The position numbers were made by a program, and so were the translations under genes. Positions 9,010 through 17,576 of a stretch of DNA of 64,000 nucleotides are shown one piece after another. This DNA is from Planctomyces sp. SH-PL14 (GTDB taxonomy: Bacteria; Planctomycetota; Planctomycetia; Planctomycetales; Planctomycetaceae): positions 7,997,256-8,061,255 of the forward strand of contig NZ_CP011270.1 of the NCBI RefSeq assembly GCF_001610835.1. The letters are read 5' to 3'. Position 1 is the stretch's first letter. Each line of letters starts with the position of its first letter. The notes beneath the pieces were generated by a model, which was not told where the DNA came from, did no database searches, and worked only from the letters and a program-made list of their open reading frames with translations.

Positions 9010-9448
9010 GGCGCGGGTCCGAGGAGCGACTCCGCTCCATCGGCACGGCGGCGGTGCTGCCCGACAGGCCCGCGGAAAAACGGCTCCATTGTCAGGTTGG
9101 CCATCCCCGGGGGCGCGCCCGGCCGGACAGACGGGCGGGTGGTTGTCCCCTGATCGATCGGAGCGCCGAAAGGGAACCGGGGTTCGCCCCGCAACAGCGA
9201 CGCGCGGCCGCAGACGAAGACACGGCCGGGAAGCGGCCCTCTGAGGACATCGAGGCGGCGCCCGGAGCTCCCTCCGGCTCCGAGCAACAGGGCCGCACAA
9301 CGCGGTGGCCCTGGCCCCCGGCATCAGACGTGTCTGGTCGTCGAAAGCCCGCTTAGGCCGGTCGGGAGCGACTCTGGAAGCGGACAGGACGCCGGGATAA
9401 ACTGCCGGCGTTGGGCGGGTGGTGGCATTGCTGAGTCTTGGGTCTGTC
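9010..9448. other. Intergenic, divergent, no gene seen
   Basis: About 440 bases separate the terminase-like gene (minus) from the transporter (plus). All six frames give only arginine- and proline-rich translations typical of GC-rich non-coding DNA. Promoters for both flanking genes should lie here, but I cannot pick out boxes. Confidence 0.5.
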
Positions 9449-10300
9449 ATGACAGTCACCCAATTCACGAACCTGATTGTCGCCGTCGCGCTGATCGAGA
9501 TGATGATCACGATCGGACTGGGCGTGACCGTCGGCGAGTTGGCCGACGTGGCCCGGGACTGGCGCCTGACGGCCAAGGCGGCGTGGGGGAACTACGTCTG
9601 CGTCCCCGCCGCCACCCTGGCCCTGCTGCTGTGCCGGACGCCCCCCATGACGGCCGCGGGGTTCCTGATCCTGGCGGTCTGCCCCGGGGCTCCCTTCGGA
9701 CCGCCGATCACGGCGATCGCCAAGGGAAACGTCGCGACCGCCGTCGGCCTGATGGTCCTGCTGGCGGGATCCTCCGCGATCCTGGCCCCCCTGCTCCTGG
9801 GCCTGCTCCTTCCCTTTGTGGCGGGCGATCAACAGTTGACCGTCAACCCGCTCGACATGGTGAGGACGCTCCTCGTCACGCAGTTGCTTCCCTTGTGCCT
9901 GGGGCTGGCGATCCGAAGCGCCCGCCCTCAACTGGCGGAGCGTCTGCTGAAGCCGGCCAACGCGGCCGGCAAGGTCCTGGTGCTGCTGGCCTGCGGTCTG
10001 ATCGTCGGGACTCAGTCGGAGATTTTCCTGGGAATCCGCCCGGCGAGTGTCGTGGCGATGCTGGCACTGCTGGCCGCCAGCCTGGGGACCGGCTGGATCC
10101 TGGGAGGGCCGGGGCTGGCGAACCGGAAGGCCCTGACGCTGACCACCGCGCTCCGGAACGTGGGGGTCGGGCTCGTGATTGCGACCGGGAGCTTTGCGCG
10201 GACATCGGCCGTGACGGCCGTCGTGACCTACGCGGTGTTCGAGATTATCGGTTCATTGCTGCTGGCGATGTGGTGGGGCCGGCAGTCGCCGCGGACGTGA
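9449..10300 (+). CDS. Bile acid:sodium symporter (BASS) family transporter
   Basis: A membrane protein of about 283 residues with 8-10 hydrophobic segments. It resembles the BASS/SBF family: opening segment TNLIVAVALIEMMITIGLGV, the conserved proline-rich segment ILAVCPGAPFGPPI, and TTALRNVGVGLVIATGS near the C-terminus. Members carry organic anions with sodium across the inner membrane; the substrate cannot be deduced here. I chose the ATG at 9449 because family members begin shortly before the first segment; a GTG at 9419 would add 10 residues. It stands alone, 114 bases before the glucosidase gene on the same strand. Confidence 0.8.
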   Translation: MTVTQFTNLIVAVALIEMMITIGLGVTVGELADVARDWRLTAKAAWGNYVCVPAATLALLLCRTPPMTAAGFLILAVCPGAPFGPPITAIAKGNVATAVGLMVLLAGSSAILAPLLLGLLLPFVAGDQQLTVNPLDMVRTLLVTQLLPLCLGLAIRSARPQLAERLLKPANAAGKVLVLLACGLIVGTQSEIFLGIRPASVVAMLALLAASLGTGWILGGPGLANRKALTLTTALRNVGVGLVIATGSFARTSAVTAVVTYAVFEIIGSLLLAMWWGRQSPRT

Positions 10301-10414
10301 GTTCCGGGAAACGACTGCGGCCCACAGAGTGAGGCGATTCACCGTTCGGGCGGGGGCGACTCCGCTCGCGCGGACACCATTGATGTTCCTCTTCGAGTGC
10401 AAGGCAGGTGCAAC

Positions 10415-13135
10415 ATGACGGTCGAGCAAGAGCGATTGAAGGACGCGCGCGAACAGACAGCCCCGTGGAAGAAGTGGGGGCCCTATCTGTCTGAACGGCA
10501 GTGGGGAACGGTCCGCGAGGACTACAGCGAGAACGGGGACGCCTGGAACTTCTTCACACACGATCAGGCCCGCTCGCGGGCGTATCGCTGGGGGGAAGAC
10601 GGCCTGGCCGGAATCTCGGATGACCAGCAGCAGCTCTGTTTTGCCCTGGCACTCTGGAACGGCCAGGACGCGATCCTCAAGGAGCGGCTGTTTGGACTCA
10701 CGAACAGCGAGGGGAACCACGGCGAGGACGTGAAGGAGTACTACTTCTACCTGGACAGCACGCCGACCCACTCGTACATGAAGTACCTCTACAAGTATCC
10801 GCAGGCGGCCTTCCCGTATGCTGATCTGGTGGAGACGAACCGGGGCCGCAACCGGAATGAGATGGAGTACGAGCTCCTCGACACGGGAGTCTTCGGGGAA
10901 GACCGATACTTCGATGTCTTTGTGGAGTACGCGAAAGCCGGCCCCGAGGACATCCTGGTCAAGATCACGGCCGTCAACCGGGGCCCGGACGCGGCCGATC
11001 TCCATCTCCTGCCGACGCTCTGGTTCCGGAACGACTGGTCAAACTGGATTGCGGCATCCAACCGCGCCTCCGAGAAGCCGGAGCTCCGGTTGAGAGAATC
11101 CAAGGCGGGGACAAGCGCCGTCGCGGGACGACACCCGAGCGTGGGCGAATTCACGCTCTCCTGCGAGGGGGAGGCGCCGCTGCTCTTTACGGAGAACGAA
11201 ACGAACCACGAGCGGCTCTTTCCCGGCCAGAAGAACGAGAGCCCGTACGTCAAGGACGGCATCAACAACTGCGTGGTGCAGGGCGATCAGGGCGCGGTCA
11301 ATCCCCAGTCTCACGGGACCAAGGTCGCCGCCCACTACAAGGTCCGTCTGGACGCGGGACAGACCGCCGTGGTCCGCCTCCGGCTGACCTGCGGGGCCTC
11401 CGGCGGGATCGTCGAGCCGTTTGGCGAAGCGTACGAGCGGGTCTTCGCCCAGAGGCTGCGTGAGGCGGATGAATTCTATCGGGCCGTGACCCCGCCCTCC
11501 GTCAGCGCCGACGCGGCGAACGTGATGCGTCAGGCGCTGGCCGGGATGCTGTGGAGCAAGCAGTTCTTCTTCTTCGACGGAGACAACTGGCTGGACGAGC
11601 ATCACTCGAACCCGCTGCATTCCGGCTATCGCGCCTCCCGGAACTCGGAGTGGTTCCACATGCTGAACAAGGACATCATCTCGATGCCCGACAAGTGGGA
11701 GTATCCCTGGTACGCGGCCTGGGACCTGGCGTTCCACACGCTGCCGCTCGCCATCGTCGATCCCGACTTTGCCAAGAAGCAGCTGCGGCTGATGCTCAAG
11801 GGGGTGTACCAGCACCCGAACGGGCAGCTTCCCGCTTACGAATGGAACTTCAGCGACGTGAACCCGCCCGTTCACGCCTGGGCCACGCTGTTCCTGCATC
11901 GCACCGCACAAGCCCTGGGACGGGAAACGGACACGGAGTTCCTCCGCGGGGCGTTCAACAAGCTGACGTTGAACTTCACCTGGTGGACGAACCGGAAGGA
12001 CCGCTTCGGCAAGAATGTCTTCGAGGGGGGATTCCTCGGCCTCGACAACATCGGCGTGTTCGACCGCAGCGCCCCGCTCCCCACCGGCGGCTACCTCGAA
12101 CAGGCGGACGGCACGGCCTGGATGGCTCTCTTCAGCCAGAACATGGTGGAACTGGCGGTGGAGCTGGCGGTGGACGATCCCGTGTATGAGGACATGGTCC
12201 TCAAGTTCGTCGAGCAGTTCTACTACATCGCGGCGGCGATGAACCGGCCGGGAGCCGAAGGGATGTGGGACGAGGAGGACGGCTTCTACTACGACCTCCT
12301 GCGACTCCCCGACGGCACCGCCACGCGGCTCAAGGTCCGTTCCCTGGTGGGGCTGCTGCCGCTGTGCGCCACGACGGTGATCGAGCCCTGGCAGCGGGAA
12401 CGCATTCCGCGGGCGATGACCGGGCTGATGGAACGCCTGCGGCGCATCCCGGAACTCGCGAAGGCCATGCATCCCACCGGCCCCGGCCACCTGGGGGTCA
12501 AGGACCGAGGGATCCTCGCCATCCTGAATCCGGATCGACTGCGCCGCATCCTCACGAAGATGCTCGACGAGAACGAGTTCCTGGGCCCCTACGGCATCCG
12601 CTCCATCTCGAAGTTTCACGAGCAGCATCCATACGTCTTTTATGCGAACGGGCAGGAATACCGCGTCGATTACCTCCCCGCGGAGTCGAACACCGGCATG
12701 TTCGGCGGCAATTCCAACTGGCGGGGCCCCGTCTGGATGCCGGTCAACGCGATGATCATCCGCGCCCTGCTGCAGTACTACCTCTACTACGGGGACAACT
12801 TCCAGATCGAGTGCCCGACTGGTTCGGGAAAGATGATGAACCTGTACCAGGTGAGCCAGGAGCTGTCCGACCGGCTTACCCGGACCTTCCTCCGCAACGA
12901 ACAGGGGCGGCGTCCGGTGTACGGCGGCACGGAGAAGTTCCAGTCCGATCCCCACTGGCGCGACTACCTGCAGTTCTTCGAGTACTTCCACGCCGACAAC
13001 GGGGCGGGACTCGGAGCCAGCCACCAGACCGGCTGGACGGGCCTCGTTGCCAAGTTCATCGAACTCTTCGGTCTTCTGGATGCGAAGCGGGCGCTGGAGG
13101 GGGGCAAGATGACCGCCTTCCGTAAAGCGACATAG
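10415..13135 (+). CDS. Glycoside hydrolase family 63-type glucosidase
   Basis: A 906-residue protein resembling the bacterial GH63 branch (mannosyl-oligosaccharide glucosidase relatives), which hydrolyse alpha-glucosidic bonds in an (alpha/alpha)6 barrel. Supporting stretches are [20 protein letters not shown] (Asp437 is the likely general acid), [66 protein letters not shown] and the C-terminal [17 protein letters not shown]. There is no signal peptide, so it probably acts in the cytoplasm on storage or compatible-solute glucosides. The ATG at 10415 is preceded by AGGCAGG; a GTG at 10397 is less likely. A copy of a repeat arm (GGCGTTGAGTCTTCGAAACG) begins directly after the stop. Confidence 0.85.
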   Translation: MTVEQERLKDAREQTAPWKKWGPYLSERQWGTVREDYSENGDAWNFFTHDQARSRAYRWGEDGLAGISDDQQQLCFALALWNGQDAILKERLFGLTNSEGNHGEDVKEYYFYLDSTPTHSYMKYLYKYPQAAFPYADLVETNRGRNRNEMEYELLDTGVFGEDRYFDVFVEYAKAGPEDILVKITAVNRGPDAADLHLLPTLWFRNDWSNWIAASNRASEKPELRLRESKAGTSAVAGRHPSVGEFTLSCEGEAPLLFTENETNHERLFPGQKNESPYVKDGINNCVVQGDQGAVNPQSHGTKVAAHYKVRLDAGQTAVVRLRLTCGASGGIVEPFGEAYERVFAQRLREADEFYRAVTPPSVSADAANVMRQALAGMLWSKQFFFFDGDNWLDEHHSNPLHSGYRASRNSEWFHMLNKDIISMPDKWEYPWYAAWDLAFHTLPLAIVDPDFAKKQLRLMLKGVYQHPNGQLPAYEWNFSDVNPPVHAWATLFLHRTAQALGRETDTEFLRGAFNKLTLNFTWWTNRKDRFGKNVFEGGFLGLDNIGVFDRSAPLPTGGYLEQADGTAWMALFSQNMVELAVELAVDDPVYEDMVLKFVEQFYYIAAAMNRPGAEGMWDEEDGFYYDLLRLPDGTATRLKVRSLVGLLPLCATTVIEPWQRERIPRAMTGLMERLRRIPELAKAMHPTGPGHLGVKDRGILAILNPDRLRRILTKMLDENEFLGPYGIRSISKFHEQHPYVFYANGQEYRVDYLPAESNTGMFGGNSNWRGPVWMPVNAMIIRALLQYYLYYGDNFQIECPTGSGKMMNLYQVSQELSDRLTRTFLRNEQGRRPVYGGTEKFQSDPHWRDYLQFFEYFHADNGAGLGASHQTGWTGLVAKFIELFGLLDAKRALEGGKMTAFRKAT

Positions 13136-13163
13136 GGGCGTTGAGTCTTCGAAACGCCCGCTG

Positions 13164-13260
13164 CGAGACCGCGCGGGCATGGAAGAGACGCCTGGAGTTC
13201 TCTCCTGCTGCAAGGCGCGCATGGCCACGAACGCTGTGGCCATGCCCCCCTGCCGTTCGG
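13164..13260 (+). repeat. Repeat family B, copy 1
   Basis: The sequence GCGGGCATGGAAGAGACGCC, then TCTCCTGCTG and a closing GGCCATGCCCCC matches the layout of the copy at 18033-18128 (GGGCATGGAGGAGAGGCGT, CCCCTGCTG, CTCATGCCGCCC). The ends are complementary (GGGCATGG and CCATGCCC), so the unit can fold on itself. Confidence 0.5.
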
Positions 13261-13345
13261 GCGGGGACCACTTTGCGGGCAACCCCCACGCCGACGACCG
13301 CGGAGAATGGACGGTCCGGGCGAGAAACCGGAATCCATGGTGGCA

Positions 13346-13378
13346 GACAATGACAATGACAATGACAATGACAATGAC
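13346..13378 (+). repeat. Hexanucleotide microsatellite (GACAAT)5
   Basis: Five perfect tandem copies of GACAAT followed by GAC. In the frame of the downstream small protein it would encode alternating Asp and Asn. Slippage here would change length without changing frame. Confidence 0.95.
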
Positions 13379-13438
13379 TCGTTGAACGCCCGGCGAACCT
13401 CGTGCGGGGCCATCGACGTCCGACGTTCGAGGCCAGCC

Positions 13439-13702
13439 ATGGACGAGATGCCGGATAAGGAGTTGCGATTCTCTCACCGGATGAAGAGAGACAGTGCCAG
13501 CCTGGCGGTCCGTTGGCGGTCGACGCTGGACTCGATGGATGCGATCCACGACCGGCTCGCGGACCTGTTGGAGAGAGCCTCCGTCCGCGTCCTGGAGACA
13601 GACGCGGTCGTCTACGCGATCGACCAGTTTCTCAAAGAGCAGGCGATCGATCGAGATCGACGGGGGGCCGGGAAGGATGCCCGCGGCTCGAAGGGGGCAT
13701 GA
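13439..13702 (+). CDS. Hypothetical small charged protein
   Basis: I do not recognise this protein. From the ATG at 13439 it is 87 residues: MDEMPDKELRFSHRMKRDSA, a helical middle (STLDSMDAIHDRLADLLERA, SVRVLETDAVVYAIDQFLKE) and a basic tail. The even mix of charged and hydrophobic residues and the amphipathic helices look genuine, unlike the arginine-rich shadows around it. The same frame is open upstream through the GACAAT tract, so a longer form is possible. It sits between repeat elements and has no clear partner. Confidence 0.4.
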   Translation: MDEMPDKELRFSHRMKRDSASLAVRWRSTLDSMDAIHDRLADLLERASVRVLETDAVVYAIDQFLKEQAIDRDRRGAGKDARGSKGA

Positions 13703-13730
13703 AAGCGTGGCGCCGGGGGAGGCCGGGTGG

Positions 13731-13790
13731 CATGCCCACGGGTCTTCACGGGCATCGAGGAGACGGCCGGAGCCCTCGATGCTCCGAGGA
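13731..13790 (+). repeat. Repeat family B, partial copy
   Basis: ATGCCCACG-GGTCTTC-ACGGGCAT followed by CGAGGAGA matches the 5' part of the copy at 18033 (ATGCCCACG-GCTCC-GCACGGGCAT then GGAGGAGA). It is a short hairpin plus a purine-rich tail. The 3' half of the unit is absent or diverged. Confidence 0.5.
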
Positions 13791-13840
13791 ACAGGGCCAT
13801 ACACAGCGACGGCCAGGCTCCCCTCCCCTCCCGGCGAGAC

Positions 13841-14116
13841 TCAACGGTCCGCGAAGTCCAGGGGGGAGAGCTGTCGCCACTCCCGGGCCCCGGTCGGGTT
13901 GATCACCCAGCAGCCTCGAAGGAGTTTCTGCCCCGACTCATTCACGACCATGTCATCGCCTCCCGCCGCGATGGAGAGATGTCCCTGCTCGACGAGCAGC
14001 CAGAACGCCGCGCGGTCGGTCCCTTTCAGACGAAGCATTCCCCGCAATGAGATCGGCGCCACCCAGAGTCGCTCAAGCACACGCCACTGGGAATCGAACA
14101 CGGCCACTGGAAACAT
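13841..14116 (-). CDS. Small winged-helix-like protein (family W, member 2)
   Basis: The protein is 91 residues from the ATG at 14116 (GGGGGCGGAG directly upstream); an in-frame ATG at 14254 would add 46 low-complexity residues. Layout: a beta/helix start (MFPVAVFDSQWRVLERLWVA), a helical middle (LKGTDRAAFWLLVEQGHLSI), then DDMVVNESGQKLLRGCWVIN, which aligns with the Y-x-x-T-x-x-G-x-R-V wing of the other members. It probably forms a small transcription unit with the two minus-strand genes upstream (14310-14615 and 14635-14925). DNA binding is inferred; no homologue is recognised by name. Confidence 0.5.
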   Translation of the reverse strand: MFPVAVFDSQWRVLERLWVAPISLRGMLRLKGTDRAAFWLLVEQGHLSIAAGGDDMVVNESGQKLLRGCWVINPTGAREWRQLSPLDFADR

Positions 14117-14309
14117 CTCCGCCCCCGTTGCTGCGAATCGTTCGCAAGGGCGCGACGCAACAAGCGTTCCCCGGCGGCCCGATGCGAGTGCCCGGTTTTG
14201 CGGCGCGCGGGCACGCGAGACGGGCTCCGGACGAGGGGTTGCCGCGGGCAGCAACTTCGCATCAGCCGCGGCGAACCGCGCGACCCCGAGAGGCTTCGGG
14301 ATGGGCGAC

Positions 14310-14615
14310 TTACCCCAGCGCCGAACGCGGGATCGCCACGCCGCCGGGATAGATGATCCGGATTCTGGCCGTCGCGACCCGCCAGCCGGCGGAGGTCAGG
14401 GCCATGGTCCCTTCGCCGACATGCACCCAGCCCCGGGCAATGAGATGCCCCAGCATCAGCTGACCGACTGCCCCCGGCGGAAGATTGCACCCGCCGCCAC
14501 CACGGACGGCTTCGGCGAAGACATCCCACTCGAGCTGGGAGATCACCAGGTCATCACGCTGTGGAGGAACATTCACGCCGCACACGGTAACCAAACCGCT
14601 GCGCGATTCCCACAA
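14310..14615 (-). CDS. Small winged-helix-like protein (family W, member 3)
   Basis: About 100 residues. Core: DDLVISQLEWDVFAEAVRGG, a middle helix (AVGQLMLGHLIARGWVHVGE), then the wing MALTSAGWRVATA and a beta-rich tail. The T-x-x-G-x-R-V pattern and overall length match the other four family members in this window. The longest reading begins at a TTG (14615); GTG codons about 10 residues later are equally plausible starts. It lies 19 bases downstream of another small minus-strand gene, consistent with co-transcription. Confidence 0.5.
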   Translation of the reverse strand: MWESRSGLVTVCGVNVPPQRDDLVISQLEWDVFAEAVRGGGGCNLPPGAVGQLMLGHLIARGWVHVGEGTMALTSAGWRVATARIRIIYPGGVAIPRSALG

Positions 14616-14634
14616 GATTCGGGCATCCGTCCGC

Positions 14635-14925
14635 TCAGTGAGCCGGATCGTCCCCTGCTGCGTCCGGGCCGTCTCTCCCCGTTTGCCGGTCGTTCTGTTC
14701 AGGGTGCTGCGTTTCAGAGCGGGCCCTGGTCCGCCGGTGCCTCGTCCAGCTCAGGGCATAGGCCCGCAGGTTCTGAGCTTCGGGCTCCATTTCTCGCAAC
14801 CGGTGCTGCAGGACGAACGACAGGTGGCGGAGCCGTTCAGATTCCGCCATCAGCTCCCGATTTGTCGGATCCGGGGGACTCTCCAACGTCGACGCTCCAA
14901 CCGCAACGCAAAACCTGGGCGACAT
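14635..14925 (-). CDS. Hypothetical small protein with helical core
   Basis: I do not recognise it. The 96 residues open MSPRFCVAVGASTLESPP, continue with a charged helical stretch (RELMAESERLRHLSFVLQHR, LREMEPEAQNLRAYALSWTR) and end in a polar disordered tail rich in Gln, Asp and Arg. The helix may form a coiled coil. An ATG start fits and the gene is followed after 19 bases by the winged-helix-like gene, so they may be an operon. Coding evidence is compositional only. Confidence 0.45.
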   Translation of the reverse strand: MSPRFCVAVGASTLESPPDPTNRELMAESERLRHLSFVLQHRLREMEPEAQNLRAYALSWTRHRRTRARSETQHPEQNDRQTGRDGPDAAGDDPAH

Positions 14926-15088
14926 ACCGGGGATTCACCTTGCCGACACCCGGTCTTTCTCCAGTTGTAGCAACGTCCGCGACGGCATCCCAGCAGAGCT
15001 TGTGGGTGTACGCCGGCCGGGACCGCCGCACCCTGCGAGACTCAGCCCGCCCTGCGAGACTGTCGGCCGACACCGTTGAGCGGCCGGC

Positions 15089-16498
15089 TCAATGCGAGAG
15101 CATTTTCCGGATGTCGGCCGAGAACGTGGGGTACGCGTACTGAGTGGACTGCAGGTTGTCCGCGGTGAGGTCGAACCGCATCGCGAGGGCGAAGAGGTTG
15201 ATCGTCTCGTCCGCGTCGGGGCCGAGGAGGTGCGCGCCGAGAATGCGGCCGGTCCCCTTCTCGACGAGGATCTTGTAGCCCGCGACACCGGCGTTCACTT
15301 TGCGGTTCGTGGTCCAAGTCGTCGAGTCGTCCGTCCGGACTTCGAACGAGAGTCCACGGGAGGCGGCCTCGTGTTCCGTCAGGCCGATGGCGGCGAGGGG
15401 CGGGACGGTGAAGACGACACGCGGCACCGGCCCGTAGTGGGGCCGGCTGTCCCGGCCGTCGATGAGAGTCCGGGCGATCGCGGCTCCCTGTTCATCCGCG
15501 ACGGGAGTGAGCTTCGGCTGGCCTGTCGCCGCGCAGTCGCCGGCGGCGAAGACGTGCGGGTTGGAGACGCTCCGCAGCGCGTCGGTCACCGTGATTCCCT
15601 CCGCTTCGGACTCGACGCCGGCCGCTTCGAGGTCGAGATCCCGCAAGGCGGGGGTTCGGCCCGCGCCGTGGACGATGAGGTCTGCCTGATATGAGACCGT
15701 CTGATACGGGACAGTCTGATACGGGACAGTCTGATTCGGTTCGGCTTTGCGACCGCGACGGGCCGTGAGGAGCAGCGCGCCGTCGCTGTCGCGGTGGAGG
15801 CCTTTCGGCTCCGTGTCGAGTTCCACGGCGATGCCGATCGAGCGGGTGTGGGCGACGAGGCGATCGACGAGGTCGGGTTCGAAGCTCTTCAGCGGCCGCT
15901 CGCCGCGATGGACGATGGTGACGCGGGCGCCGGCCCGGGCGGCGACGTGGGCGAACTCGAAGGAGATGTATCCGCCCCCCAGGAAGAGGACGCGGGGGGG
16001 AAGCTGCGGGACGGTCAGGAAGTCGTCGCTGGAGGTGACGAGTTCGGCTCCGGGGAACGTGAGCGGGGCGGGTTCGGCGCCGGTCGCGACGACGATGGCC
16101 GGGGCCTGGAGTCGGTGGTCTCCGGCGGCGATGGTGGTTGGTCCGAGGAAGCGGGCGGTCTCTTCGAGGACGTGGATTCCTTTGGAGGTGAACTTGGAGA
16201 GGGCGCGGGGGGAGACGGGCTGGACGAACTCCCGGGTGAAGTCGATGAGGCGGGGCCAGGGGATGCGGCCTGCTTCGACATCGATCAGTCGGGACTGGTT
16301 GCGCTGGACGGCGTCCTGGAGGGCAGCGGCGTGGACGAGGACTTTTTTGGGATTGCAGCCGCGGAGGGCGCAGTTGCCGCCGACGCCGTGGGGTTCGATC
16401 ATGGCGACGGAGCGGCCGGCTTCGGCGGAGCGTGCGGCGACTTGTCCGGCGGCGGGTCCTGTTCCGAGGACGATGATGTCGAAGGATTGGGGGGGCAC
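15089..16498 (-). CDS. FAD-dependent pyridine nucleotide-disulfide oxidoreductase
   Basis: A 469-residue homologue of glutathione reductase, mercuric reductase and dihydrolipoamide dehydrogenase. It has the FAD motif IIVLGTGPAAGQVAARSAEA near the start, the redox-active pair C43 and C48 in GGNCALRGCNPKKV, an NAD(P) motif VLFLGGGYISFEFAHVAARA, and the second FAD motif HVFAAGDCAA. The C-terminal catalytic His of the family (HPTxxE) is replaced by Tyr in AYPTFSADIRKML, so it is not a standard disulfide reductase. A 15-bp tandem repeat adds an odd TVPYQTVPYQTVSYQ insert before the LIVHGAGR segment. A GTG at 16498 fits the usual N-terminus; the frame is open to an ATG at 16585. Confidence 0.8.
   Translation of the reverse strand: MPPQSFDIIVLGTGPAAGQVAARSAEAGRSVAMIEPHGVGGNCALRGCNPKKVLVHAAALQDAVQRNQSRLIDVEAGRIPWPRLIDFTREFVQPVSPRALSKFTSKGIHVLEETARFLGPTTIAAGDHRLQAPAIVVATGAEPAPLTFPGAELVTSSDDFLTVPQLPPRVLFLGGGYISFEFAHVAARAGARVTIVHRGERPLKSFEPDLVDRLVAHTRSIGIAVELDTEPKGLHRDSDGALLLTARRGRKAEPNQTVPYQTVPYQTVSYQADLIVHGAGRTPALRDLDLEAAGVESEAEGITVTDALRSVSNPHVFAAGDCAATGQPKLTPVADEQGAAIARTLIDGRDSRPHYGPVPRVVFTVPPLAAIGLTEHEAASRGLSFEVRTDDSTTWTTNRKVNAGVAGYKILVEKGTGRILGAHLLGPDADETINLFALAMRFDLTADNLQSTQYAYPTFSADIRKMLSH
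15693..15737 (+). repeat. 15-bp tandem repeat inside a gene (3 units)
   Basis: Units at 15693-15707, 15708-15722 and 15723-15737 follow GRGACMGTCTGATWC. The period is a multiple of three, so the array stays in frame in the minus-strand reductase gene and encodes repeats of Q-T-V-[PS]-Y. Confidence 0.95.
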
Positions 16499-16595
16499 GG
16501 ATGCTCTCGATGCGCGGCGCGATGTCGGGTGAGAGGGTGTTGCCGGTGCAAGTTCCAAGCCATTTGAGCACAGCGGGCCAAGCAACAGTTGCTGG

Positions 16596-16798
16596 CCGGG
16601 TCCAGGGGCACCCTGGTGGGGGATGCAAGGGGGTCACACCCCCTTGCCCGCCGGAGGCCCGTCTCGTCTCGACCTATCTGAAGGAGCGAGTGTCCAAGTG
16701 CGGACACCGTGCCGTATGCCCCCCCACCAACCCGCGCGGACTCCAGAGCGAGCGGCCTGGTGTGAGGGAGTCCTCAACGCCCGCGATACAGAGCGGAC
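16596..16798 (+). repeat. Repeat family C, copy 1
   Basis: About 200 bp, starting CCGGGTCCAGGGGCACCCTG and containing TTGCCCGCCGGAGGCC, CTGAAGGAG, GCGGACACCGTGCCGTATGC and GAGGGAGTCCTC, ending near ACAGAGCGGA. The same blocks in the same order occur at 24538, 50261, 53468 and, inverted, at 22598. It lies between the divergent reductase and SUKH-type genes. Open frames across it are repeat-derived and not genes. Confidence 0.9.
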
Positions 16799-16937
16799 CC
16801 CTGTTCGAGCTAACCGTTGATGGCCGAGCTGGGAAACCGACATGACCACGGAGACAATTCCGCGAGTCGCACCACAGATCCCGTCCTCCGGAGCGAGGAG
16901 ATCGTAAACGCCATCGAGGAGTCATTGAGGAAGCAGG

Positions 16938-17411
16938 ATGAATGCCGACTGGACATCATTCGAAGCACGACTGAGAGCCCACCCCGCTGGCGTTCATCAA
17001 TTCCAGCCGTCAGCGATCGCGACGTGTCTTGAGCGAGCCACGAGCCGAGTCGGCGCTCTCCCGAGTTTCTGTGAAGCGATGCTGTCGAGTACAAACGGCA
17101 TCGAGTTGTTCATCAACGGCGGGCCGTTCGCCACACTCTTTGGCGTGTCACCGGCGACGCCCGTCAGCCCTCTGGAGTGGGCCCCGGACTGGTACATCGA
17201 CGCCTTCACACCAACCTGGCGGAAGGCGAGGAACGGCGGCACAGACGTCGTGACCGGCGTCACTTGTTACGGCACGTTGTTTGTCTTCAGAACCCGCCAG
17301 ACCGTTCAGGAATGGGACACCCAGGCGGGGGACTGGTACAGCGAGGAGGGGCCCGTGGATGAATGGCTGGAACGCCTTATCGTTGAAGGCGAGGAGTTCA
17401 TGAAAGCGTGA
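16938..17411 (+). CDS. SMI1/KNR4 (SUKH)-like protein
   Basis: The 157-residue protein has the look of the SUKH superfamily: VGALPSFCEAMLSSTNGIEL resembles the conserved helix with the FxxxNG core, followed by beta-rich segments (FATLFGVSPA, EWAPDWYIDAF, TCYGTLFVFRTRQTVQEWDT) and an acidic C-terminal helix. SUKH proteins commonly act as immunity proteins against secreted nuclease or deaminase toxins; no toxin gene is adjacent. The start ATG at 16938 has AGGAAGCAGG just upstream. The assignment to SUKH is moderate because the motifs are diverged. Confidence 0.6.
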   Translation: MNADWTSFEARLRAHPAGVHQFQPSAIATCLERATSRVGALPSFCEAMLSSTNGIELFINGGPFATLFGVSPATPVSPLEWAPDWYIDAFTPTWRKARNGGTDVVTGVTCYGTLFVFRTRQTVQEWDTQAGDWYSEEGPVDEWLERLIVEGEEFMKA

Positions 17412-17434
17412 GCAACCTGGTCATGATCCGCAGC

Positions 17435-17491
17435 GGGGCGTAGCTCAAACGGTAGCATGTCCGTGGCTTTGCACGGTCACGCGGAAGCCCC
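17435..17491 (+). other. tRNA-like remnant lacking a T arm
   Basis: GGGGCGTAGCTCAAACGGTA looks like the 5' half of a tRNA (acceptor, TAGCTC D arm). It is followed by CCGTG-GCTTTG-CACGG, which can form an anticodon-type hairpin, and AAGCCCC, which can pair with 6 of 7 bases of the acceptor 5' strand. There is no T arm and no normal anticodon loop of 7, so it is not a functional canonical tRNA. It could be a decayed tRNA gene or chance. Confidence 0.35.
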
Positions 17492-17576
17492 AAAGCTCCC
17501 GACTCCCGCTCCGAAGAACATAGGCACACAGAGCTCTGGCCATCCCCCCGTCGAGCTCGACGAGCGGCCGCTCGTC

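Larger units (their letters stand above)
13136..13438. other. Repeat-rich intergenic stretch
   Basis: This stretch has a left-arm-like piece of repeat family A just after the glucosidase stop, a copy of repeat family B (about 13164-13260) and a hexanucleotide tract (13346-13378). Open frames here are short, repeat-derived and not supported. Confidence 0.55.

Noticed and set aside
2038-9576. 2512-codon open frame on the minus strand
   Set aside because: It is antisense to the well-supported kinase and open only because of its codon bias; the translation is Arg/Pro-rich. Only its first part near 9009 (terminase-like) has real protein character.
11039-13804. 921-codon minus-strand open frame over the glucosidase
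   Set aside because: Antisense shadow of the GH63 gene; no motifs, low-complexity composition.
13494-15143. 549-codon plus-strand open frame
   Set aside because: Crosses repeats and three small minus-strand genes; Ser/Arg/Pro-rich with no motif.
15693-15737. Possible CRISPR or spacer array
   Set aside because: Units are contiguous 15-bp repeats without spacers, inside a coding region.
16623-16820. Short frames such as RTPCRMPPHQPAR recurring in several places
   Set aside because: They come from repeat family C; the frame is broken differently in each copy, so they are not conserved proteins.
16820-17032. 71-codon plus-strand frame before the SUKH-like gene
   Set aside because: Overlaps the next gene by nearly 100 bases and lacks a ribosome site; only a short helix looks protein-like.
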